64,000 bases of DNA, from NCBI RefSeq assembly GCF_024385505.1, contig NZ_JANFLT010000005.1:744001-808000 (forward strand). Reading direction: 5' to 3'. Positions within the stretch are counted from its first letter, which is position 1. Each line of letters begins with the position of its first letter. This DNA comes from Arthrobacter zhaoxinii. GTDB taxonomy: Bacteria > Actinomycetota > Actinomycetes > Actinomycetales > Micrococcaceae. The position numbers and the translations under genes are program-made. Under the pieces are notes generated by a model. It saw only the letters and a program-made list of their open reading frames with translations, was not told the DNA's origin and did no database searches. Of the stretch, positions 57,520-64,000 are shown piece after piece.

Positions 57520-59070
57520 CTAGGGCTCCTTTGGAGTCTGTGCCTGTCCCGGTGCCTGCTGTTCGCTCACATACCCCGCAACGGCTTCGATGAAAGCCTC
57601 GCCGCGGTGGGCATAGGAAGTGAACTGGTCCATGGAAGCTGCTGCCGGAGCCATCAGCACGGTGTCTCCGGCTTCGGCCACGGCAGCCGCCGCAGCGACT
57701 GCCCGGACCATGATTTCTTCGGCGCTGGTGACGGACGCCGCGGGCTGCTGGTCCCCAGTCTGCTCCCCCAGTGCGTGGATGACCGGCACATCGGGTGCGT
57801 GTTGCGCCAGAGCTGCCTGCAGTTCGGCACTGTCGGCGCCGATCAGCACCACTGCCTTGAACCTGCCGCGGTGTTCGGCCACCAGGTTGTCGTAGCTGAC
57901 GCCCTTGGACAGGCCGCCGGCAATCCAGACCACGCTGGTGAACGCAGCCAGCGACGCCGACGCGGCGTGCGGGTTGGTCGCCTTCGAGTCATTGACCCAG
58001 AGGATGTCGTTGAGGCGGGCCACCGGCTGGATTCGGTGGTCTCCGGGCGAATAGGCGCGCAGTCCGTCCCGCACCGCGGCCGGTTCGACGCCGAGGGCAC
58101 GCACCAGCGCGGCCGCGGCCAGGGCATTGGCGACCATGTGGCGGGGGGCGTACTCCCCCAGGTCGGACATGGCCGCAAGTTCGGCGGCCGAGTCCTTGCG
58201 CTGTTCAATGAAGGCGCGGTCCACGAGCAATCCTTCGACCACTCCGACCATGCTCACGGCCGGCACGCCGGTGGTGAAGCCGACGGCGCGGCAGCCTTCC
58301 ACTACGTCGGCTTCCTCGACCATGTGCTCGGTCTCGTACTGTTCGGCGTTGTAGATGCAGGCGACCTGCGTGTTTTCGTAGATCTTGGCCTTGTCGGCCA
58401 GGTAGGCGTCGTAGGAGCCGTGCCAGTCCACGTGGTCTTCGGCGATGTTCAGGCACACGCTGGCCAGCGGGGAGATGGAGTGCGTCCAGTGCAGCTGGAA
58501 GCTGGACAGCTCCACGGCAATGGCGTCATAGCCCTCCGGATCCCGGATCGCGTCCAGGATCGGGGTGCCGACGTTGCCGGCGGCAATCGCGCGCAGCCCG
58601 GCAGCCCGGAGCATGCTCTCGGTCATGGACACCGTGGTCGTCTTGCCGTTGGTGCCGGTGATGGCCAGCCACTGGGCCGTCTTCCGGCCCTCGCGGATGC
58701 GCACCCGCCAGGCCAGTTCGACGTCGCCCCAGATGGGAACGTCCGCCGCTGCGGCAGCCGCCAGCACCGGGTGGGTGGGCCGGAAGCCCGGGGAGGTCAC
58801 GACGAGGTCGGGGGCGGCGCCGTCGACCTGCGGAAGCCCGGCCACGGCGTCGGCACCCAGCAGGATGTCGGCGGCGCCGACAATGCGGAGGGTGTCCGCC
58901 TTGGCCCGGTTTTCCTCGGTGTCCCTGGCGTCCACCACCACTACCCGGGCGCCGAGTTCAACCAGCGTGTCGGCAGCGGAAAAACCGGAGAGGCCGATGC
59001 CGGTGACCACTACGCGCAGTCCGGCCCAGTCGGCGTCCCAGGTGGTCAGTTCATCGAGGGGCGCGCTCAC
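57520..59070 (-). CDS. murD: UDP-MurNAc-L-Ala-D-Glu ligase, 516 aa
   Basis: Adds D-glutamate. UDP region [23 protein letters not shown] loop [14 protein letters not shown], and [13 protein letters not shown] with [10 protein letters not shown] near the C-terminus. GTG at 59070 overlaps the mraY stop as GTGA. It ends one base before the ftsW TTG and has a Gln/Pro-rich tail ([14 protein letters not shown]). Confidence 0.96.
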   Translation of the reverse strand: MSAPLDELTTWDADWAGLRVVVTGIGLSGFSAADTLVELGARVVVVDARDTEENRAKADTLRIVGAADILLGADAVAGLPQVDGAAPDLVVTSPGFRPTHPVLAAAAAADVPIWGDVELAWRVRIREGRKTAQWLAITGTNGKTTTVSMTESMLRAAGLRAIAAGNVGTPILDAIRDPEGYDAIAVELSSFQLHWTHSISPLASVCLNIAEDHVDWHGSYDAYLADKAKIYENTQVACIYNAEQYETEHMVEEADVVEGCRAVGFTTGVPAVSMVGVVEGLLVDRAFIEQRKDSAAELAAMSDLGEYAPRHMVANALAAAALVRALGVEPAAVRDGLRAYSPGDHRIQPVARLNDILWVNDSKATNPHAASASLAAFTSVVWIAGGLSKGVSYDNLVAEHRGRFKAVVLIGADSAELQAALAQHAPDVPVIHALGEQTGDQQPAASVTSAEEIMVRAVAAAAAVAEAGDTVLMAPAAASMDQFTSYAHRGEAFIEAVAGYVSEQQAPGQAQTPKEP

Positions 59071-60170
59071 AGTCCCACCACCCATTCGGCGTAGAAGATG
59101 CCCAGCGCCACGGCGACGCAGAGACCGGCGATGATCCAGAACCGGACCACCACGGTGACCTCGGCCCAACCCTTGAGCTCGAAGTGGTGCTGCAGCGGTG
59201 CCATCTTGAAGACGCGTTTGCCGCCACTGAGCTTGAAGTAACCCACCTGGATGATGACGGATAGCGTGATGATCACGAACAGGCCGGCAAGGATCACCAG
59301 CAGCAGTTCGGTCCGGGAGAGGATGGCGAAGGCGGCAATTGCACCGCCGATGGCCAGCGAACCGGTATCGCCCATAAAGATCTTCGCCGGCGAGGTGTTC
59401 CACCAGAGGAACCCGATCAGCGCGCCGGCCATCGATCCGGCTAGCAGGGCCAGGTCCATCGGGTCGCGGACCTCGTAGCAGACGCCCCCGGCGTCTGCCG
59501 AGCCGCAGCTCTGGTTGTACTGCCAGATCCCGATCAGGAAGTAGGCGCCGAACACCAGCACGGAGGCACCCGCAGCGAGGCCGTCGAGGCCGTCTGCGAG
59601 GTTTACGCCGTTGGTGGTGCCGGTGATGATGACCAGCGACCAGATGACGAACAGGATCGCGCCGATCACGGTGCCCGCGAAGGCTAGATCGAAGTTGGTG
59701 TCGCGGATGAAGGACACGGCGGTGGACGCCGGGGTCCGTCCCTGCTCGTTGGGGAACTGCAGGGCCAGCACGGCAAAGGTAATGCCGACCACGGCCTGCA
59801 GGATGATCTTCGCCTTGGCGTTCAGGCCCAGGCTGCGCTGTTTGGAAATCTTGGTGTAGTCGTCAATGAAACCGACCATGCCCATTCCCACGGTGAGCAG
59901 CAGGACCAGCAGGCCGGACGCCGTCGGGCTGAAGGACCCGAAGCCCAGCATGCCGCTGACGAGGTGGGTCAGGAAGTACGCAGCCACCACCGAGGCCACA
60001 ATGACGGCGCCGCCCATGGTGGGCGTGCCGCGCTTGGTGTGGTGCGAGGTGGGGCCGTCGTCGCGGACGAACTGGCCGTAGCCTTTCCGCACCAGGAAAC
60101 GGATGAACAGGGGTGTTCCGGCAAAGGCGAAGACCAGAGCCAGCGAAGACCCTACAAGCAGGGAGATCAC
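59067..60170 (-). CDS. mraY: Phospho-N-acetylmuramoyl-pentapeptide transferase, 367 aa
   Basis: Makes lipid I in the membrane. The motif [18 protein letters not shown], the [11 protein letters not shown] catalytic Asp pair, [12 protein letters not shown] and [12 protein letters not shown] are all seen, with ten helices. Overlaps murF by 4 nt. Confidence 0.97.
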   Translation of the reverse strand: MISLLVGSSLALVFAFAGTPLFIRFLVRKGYGQFVRDDGPTSHHTKRGTPTMGGAVIVASVVAAYFLTHLVSGMLGFGSFSPTASGLLVLLLTVGMGMVGFIDDYTKISKQRSLGLNAKAKIILQAVVGITFAVLALQFPNEQGRTPASTAVSFIRDTNFDLAFAGTVIGAILFVIWSLVIITGTTNGVNLADGLDGLAAGASVLVFGAYFLIGIWQYNQSCGSADAGGVCYEVRDPMDLALLAGSMAGALIGFLWWNTSPAKIFMGDTGSLAIGGAIAAFAILSRTELLLVILAGLFVIITLSVIIQVGYFKLSGGKRVFKMAPLQHHFELKGWAEVTVVVRFWIIAGLCVAVALGIFYAEWVVGL

Positions 60171-61672
60171 AGGTTGTCTCCTCCGGTCCCTTCGGTGCGC
60201 GCCGGCCCGGAGGCCGGATCAGTTGCTGCGGACGGTGGTACAGGGGTCAAGGCTATCCGATCGCCGAGGAAGCGCAGGGCCGCCCCGTTGGAGGATTTGA
60301 ACAGGACAAGATCGCCGGGGGCCAGGGATTCTTCAAGGATGCGCTCGGCATCCTCGGCGGTCTCCACGAAGGTGGATTCCTCGCCCCATGAGCCTTCCAT
60401 GACCGCACCGGTGTGCATGGCGCGGGCACCGGTGCCGACAACGATGAGTTTGGAGATATTCAGCCGGACGGCGTAGCGGCCGATGGCATCGTGTTCGGTG
60501 ACGGCATCGTCGCCGAGCTCCAGCATTTCGCCCAGCACTGCCCAGGTGCGTCGTTCCCGGCCGAGCTCGGCGAGGGTACGCAGTGCGGCACGCATGGATT
60601 CCGGGTTCGCGTTGTAAGCGTCATTGATGACGGTGACGCCGTCGGCCCGGTCGGTGCGCTCCATGCGCCAGCGGCTGGCCGCCGTACGGCCGGAAAGCCC
60701 CTCGGCGATCTGCTCGCCCGGAATCCCGGCGGCATAGGCTGCTGCGGCGGCGGCCAGGAGGTTCGCCGTGTGGTGGGCGCCGATGAGCCCCGAACGGATG
60801 TCGTGCCGGCTGCCGTCGGGCAGCAGCAGCGTGAAGACCGGCCTGCCCTCGGCGTCGGTGCGCGCGTCCAGGGCGCGGACGGCGTTCTTTGCGCCGTGCG
60901 CTTCCTCGGGCGAGGAGGTGAAGTACAGGACGGGTGCCTCGGTGCGCTCCGCCATCGCTGCAACGCGGATGTCGTCGGCGTTGAGGATGGCGGTCCCGCC
61001 GGCCGGGAGGGACTCCACGAGTTCACCCTTGGCGACGGCGATGTTGTCCACGCCGCCGAACTCGCCGGCGTGTGCGGAGCCGACGAAAAGGACGACGCCG
61101 ATGTCGGGCTTCACCATCTCCGCCAGGTAGCGGATGTTGCCGATGCGGGTGGCACCCATTTCCATCACGAGGTAGCGGGTGCCGTAGCCGGCCGTGAACA
61201 CCGTCAGCGGGAGGCCCACTTCACCGTTGTAGGAACCCACCGGAGACACGGTCGGGCCGGCTTCGGCCAGCACGCCGGCCAGCAGGTCCTTGGTGGTGGT
61301 CTTTCCCGCGGATCCGGTGATGCCGATGACGGTCAGCTCGCCGTGTGCCCGGAGCCGGCGGACGATCTCCGCGGCGAGGGTGCCCATGGCAAGGACAACG
61401 TCCGGAACCATCACGGCCGGGTAGGGTGTCCCGGCGTCGTCGGACACCGGCCGCTCGACCAGTGCCAGCATGGCACCGCGCGCGAAGGCCGCATCCACGA
61501 ACAGGTGGCCGTCGGAGTTCTCGCCGGGCTTCGCGATGAACAGCGATCCCCGGACAATCTCGCGTGAATCCGTGGTGGCGGAAGTCACGACGATACCCGG
61601 AGTCTGTGCGGCCGGGCCGATCAGCTCGCCGCCTGTAATTGCCGCTATTTCGGCTGCATTAAGTTCAATCAT
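60167..61672 (-). CDS. murF: UDP-MurNAc-tripeptide:D-Ala-D-Ala ligase, 501 aa
   Basis: Adds D-Ala-D-Ala. N-terminal domain [19 protein letters not shown] loop [29 protein letters not shown], and [15 protein letters not shown] at the catalytic Asn. Starts 6 nt after murE. Confidence 0.97.
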   Translation of the reverse strand: MIELNAAEIAAITGGELIGPAAQTPGIVVTSATTDSREIVRGSLFIAKPGENSDGHLFVDAAFARGAMLALVERPVSDDAGTPYPAVMVPDVVLAMGTLAAEIVRRLRAHGELTVIGITGSAGKTTTKDLLAGVLAEAGPTVSPVGSYNGEVGLPLTVFTAGYGTRYLVMEMGATRIGNIRYLAEMVKPDIGVVLFVGSAHAGEFGGVDNIAVAKGELVESLPAGGTAILNADDIRVAAMAERTEAPVLYFTSSPEEAHGAKNAVRALDARTDAEGRPVFTLLLPDGSRHDIRSGLIGAHHTANLLAAAAAAYAAGIPGEQIAEGLSGRTAASRWRMERTDRADGVTVINDAYNANPESMRAALRTLAELGRERRTWAVLGEMLELGDDAVTEHDAIGRYAVRLNISKLIVVGTGARAMHTGAVMEGSWGEESTFVETAEDAERILEESLAPGDLVLFKSSNGAALRFLGDRIALTPVPPSAATDPASGPARTEGTGGDNL

Positions 61673-61678
61673 GACGAC

Positions 61679-63310
61679 TTAGGACTCTACCCCGTCGCTG
61701 GAAAGGGCAGTGAATCCGTATCTTGTCAAAGCCCTGCGCAGCTCCACCCGGTCATCCAGGGCAAGGTTCTCCCCCATGACCTCCTGCCACACTTCATGGC
61801 CGCGGCCGGCCACGAGGACGGTGTCCTGCGGACGGGCCAGTTCCACGGCACGGTCGATGGCAGCTGCCCGGGGGGCCACTTCCTCGATCACGCACGCGAG
61901 GGCTTCACCTGTCCGTGCGGCTTCGGCGCCGCGCAGGACATCGGAGCGGATGGCTGCGGCGTCCTCGCCGTGCGGGTCGTCGTCGGTGACAACGACGACG
62001 TCGGCGCCGCGGGCTGCGATGGCCCCCATCAGCGGGCGCTTGGTCTGGTCCCGTTCGCCCGTGGCGCCGAAGACGATGATGACCCGGGCGTCGCTGGCGG
62101 GACGGCGCACGGAGGCCAGGGTGCGGCTCAGCGCATCGGGATTGTGAGCAAAATCAACGATGGCTGCCGGTTCTTCACCGATCAGCTGCATGCGGCCGGG
62201 CACCTCGACCGTAAACGGGTCGCCGGCGTCCAGGGCCCGCTGCACGTCGTCTGCGGGGACGCCGGAAGCCAGCACCATGAGGGTGGCCAGCGCGGCGTTG
62301 GAGACGTTGAAGGTGCCGGGCAGGGCCGTGGAGACCCTCAGCTGCTTCCCCTCCGGGCCGCGGAGGAGGAAGCTGTGCCCGAGTCCGCGGGGCTCGATGC
62401 CGGTGACGGACCAGTCCGCACCGCGTGCGGTGCCGTCGGTGGCCAGGGTCAGGACAGGCACCCCGGCCCGGGCTGCCATTCGGGCTCCCCATTCGTCGTC
62501 GATGGTGACAACGGCCCGGCGGGCACGGTCAGGCTGGAAGAGTGCTGCCTTGGCGGCGAAATACTCCTCCATCGACCCGTGCAGGTCCAGATGGTCCTGC
62601 GTGAGGTTGGTGAATCCGGCGACGTCGAAGCGGACCCCGTCCACGCGGCGGTAGGTGATCGCGTGGGAGGACACCTCCATGGTGGCGGCGTCCAGGTTCC
62701 GTTCGCGCATCAGCGCCAGCAGTCCGTGCACCTGCGGTGATTCCGGTGTGGTCAGGACACTCGGAATGGCTTCGCCGCCGGCAAGGATCTCAATCGTGCC
62801 GATCAGGCCCGTGGTGCGCCCGAGTGCCTGCAGCAGCGAGTTCACGAAGTAGGAGGTGGTGGTTTTGCCGTTGGTGCCGGTGATGCCGAACAGGGTGGGG
62901 CGGGGGCCCTCCGCCGGGACACTGTTGAAGACGGCGGCGGCCAGCGGCCCCACCAGCCGGCGGACATCCCCGGCCACGAAGACCGGGATCTGCAGGCCGG
63001 CCAGGTGTTCCAGGCCGGCTGCGTCGGTCAGGACCGCGGCGGCACCCGAAGCCTGCGCTGCAGCCGCGAAACGGGCGCCGTGGTACCGGGCACCGGCTAC
63101 GCCGACGTACAGGTCGCCGGGGAGCACCTCCCGGGAATTGATGGTCAGCCCTGAAAGACCGGTCTCCCAGGCTGATTCCGCCGTTCCCGCAGCCGGCGCC
63201 ACGTCCTGCAGGTCCGCCGGCAGTGCCTGTACCGCGGCACGCACGGTGACCGGCTCCACGGCACCGGGGCGGAGACCGGATCCGGCGGGGGAATTTTCAC
63301 TTATTGGCAC
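61679..63310 (-). CDS. murE: UDP-MurNAc-L-Ala-D-Glu ligase for the third residue, 543 aa
   Basis: Adds the diamino acid. ATP loop [14 protein letters not shown], the Lys of TQDHLDLHGSMEEYFAAKA, and a specificity loop VVVTDDDPHGEDA. The meso-DAP enzymes have DNPR at this point, so the loop argues for L-lysine (or another non-DAP residue). GTG at 63310 is chosen for its CTGGAG 9 nt upstream and lack of overlap with ftsI; the frame is open to 63358. Confidence 0.95.
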   Translation of the reverse strand: MPISENSPAGSGLRPGAVEPVTVRAAVQALPADLQDVAPAAGTAESAWETGLSGLTINSREVLPGDLYVGVAGARYHGARFAAAAQASGAAAVLTDAAGLEHLAGLQIPVFVAGDVRRLVGPLAAAVFNSVPAEGPRPTLFGITGTNGKTTTSYFVNSLLQALGRTTGLIGTIEILAGGEAIPSVLTTPESPQVHGLLALMRERNLDAATMEVSSHAITYRRVDGVRFDVAGFTNLTQDHLDLHGSMEEYFAAKAALFQPDRARRAVVTIDDEWGARMAARAGVPVLTLATDGTARGADWSVTGIEPRGLGHSFLLRGPEGKQLRVSTALPGTFNVSNAALATLMVLASGVPADDVQRALDAGDPFTVEVPGRMQLIGEEPAAIVDFAHNPDALSRTLASVRRPASDARVIIVFGATGERDQTKRPLMGAIAARGADVVVVTDDDPHGEDAAAIRSDVLRGAEAARTGEALACVIEEVAPRAAAIDRAVELARPQDTVLVAGRGHEVWQEVMGENLALDDRVELRRALTRYGFTALSSDGVES

Positions 63311-63326
63311 TTCAATGCTCCAGGAA

Positions 63327-64000
63327 TTAGTACTCAATGGGGTAGGTCTCAGGCTCACCGGTGGAGGGCGGCACGTTGTTGCTGACGAGCGCCTGTTCCA
63401 TGACCTTCTGGAAGGACTGGCCCGGAATGATGTAGTAGAGGTCGCCCTGGGGCCGCTGGAGGGTCACCACAACCACGTACTTCGGATCATCCATGGGTGC
63501 AATACCAGCATAAGAGAGCGTGGAGCCTGAATAGCCGCCGTTCGGCCCCGGAGCTTCCGCCGTGCCCGTCTTGGACCCGACCCGGTACTGCTTCAGGGCT
63601 CCGGTCTTGCCGGAACCGTCCTTGGTAACGGTTTCCATCATGTGCTGGACCTGCTCCGCGGTCTCCTCCGAGACAACCCGCGTGCCCGGTTCCTTCTCGA
63701 CGGGCTGCTCGGTGCCGTCTTCGGTGATGACGGAGTCAATGATGCTGGGCTGGATGCGCACGCCGTCGTTGGCGATGGTCTGGTAGACGCTTGCCGTGTG
63801 CAGGGCGGTCTGGGTGAGGCCCTGGCCGAACAGCACGGTGTACTGCTGCCGGCCGTCCCAGTTTTCCGGCGCCGGAAGGAGGCCTGCCGTCTCACCGTTC
63901 AGTCCGACGTTAAGGGGCATGCCGATGCCGAATTTCCGCAGCCAGTCGTACCGCTCCTGCGGGGTCAGCTGCTGGCCGATCTGCACCGTTCCGGTATTCA
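63327..64000 (-). CDS. ftsI: Penicillin-binding protein 3-type transpeptidase, C-terminal part (5' end outside window)
   Basis: Class B septal transpeptidase. Only the last 224 residues are present. They begin at NTGTVQIG, the end of the SxN motif, and include the KTGT motif in VGSKTGTAEAPG. The catalytic SxxK is beyond the edge. Ends PSTGEPETYPIEY, 16 nt before the murE GTG. In other actinobacteria mraZ/rsmH/ftsL lie further upstream. Confidence 0.94.
   Translation of the reverse strand, partial: NTGTVQIGQQLTPQERYDWLRKFGIGMPLNVGLNGETAGLLPAPENWDGRQQYTVLFGQGLTQTALHTASVYQTIANDGVRIQPSIIDSVITEDGTEQPVEKEPGTRVVSEETAEQVQHMMETVTKDGSGKTGALKQYRVGSKTGTAEAPGPNGGYSGSTLSYAGIAPMDDPKYVVVVTLQRPQGDLYYIIPGQSFQKVMEQALVSNNVPPSTGEPETYPIEY

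Noticed and set aside
57304-59094. 596-codon plus-strand frame
   Set aside because: Antisense to ftsW and murD, no start signal and no recognisable domain.
1-64000. CRISPR arrays, tRNA/rRNA genes, insertion sequences, attachment sites
   Set aside because: Looked for regular spaced repeats, tRNA-like cloverleafs and transposase motifs; none found.

Overview
High-GC DNA with very dense, overlapping genes. The products (Wag31-type DivIVA, SepF, polyphosphate glucokinase, GlnA/GlnE/GlnA2 block, DUF4191 protein, DUF222-HNH protein, tricorn-like protease) point to an actinobacterium. MurE carries DDDPH where meso-DAP enzymes have DNPR, which fits a lysine-type wall. Together this is best explained by a member of the Micrococcaceae (Arthrobacter-like). 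No rRNA, tRNA, CRISPR array, transposase or prophage was seen.

1-8 kb: an ABC ATPase cut by the window edge, an MFS transporter and a PAC2 protein on the minus strand, then pepA, lpdA and the two-lipoyl-domain E2 gene (sucB) on the plus strand. 8-18.4 kb is an accessory segment: a small membrane protein, OsmC, a decayed urease-associated remnant (5'-truncated ureD, intact NiCoT nickel permease, broken urea transporter), two crcB fluoride-channel genes coupled to a hypothetical gene and a 1194-aa tricorn-type protease, and a membrane Ser/Thr kinase with an arginine-rich linker.

18.5-24.4 kb returns to conserved actinobacterial order: lipB-lipA-DUF4191-(epimerase)-RDD-glnA. lipB and lipA make the lipoyl groups used by the E2 protein upstream. 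Two exact GlnR-type boxes lie in front of glnA. 24.5-32.7 kb is a second accessory segment: a 58-aa protein behind a structured leader of about 190 nt, two alpha/beta hydrolases, a DUF222-HNH protein, an SdpI-like protein, a NUDIX hydrolase and an amino-acid ABC system whose binding protein is fused to its permease. 32.8-40.2 kb: glnE and glnA2 (nitrogen control), panB, map and ppgK.

40.3-64 kb, all minus strand: nrdR (with its own NrdR-like boxes), hisD, dnaE, rluD, lspA, then the division and wall cluster divIVA-yggT-sepF-yggS-pgeF-ftsZ-ftsQ-murC-murG-ftsW-murD-mraY-murF-murE-ftsI (cut by the edge). This cluster makes lipid II, exports and polymerises it at the septum, and builds the FtsZ ring and its SepF anchor.

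The most notable items are the decayed urease-associated locus, the structured leader before the 58-aa gene, three tandem 11-bp repeats upstream of sepF, two perfect palindromes upstream of ftsZ, and a repeated TANNNT-6/7-start arrangement that predicts leaderless transcripts for at least eight genes.
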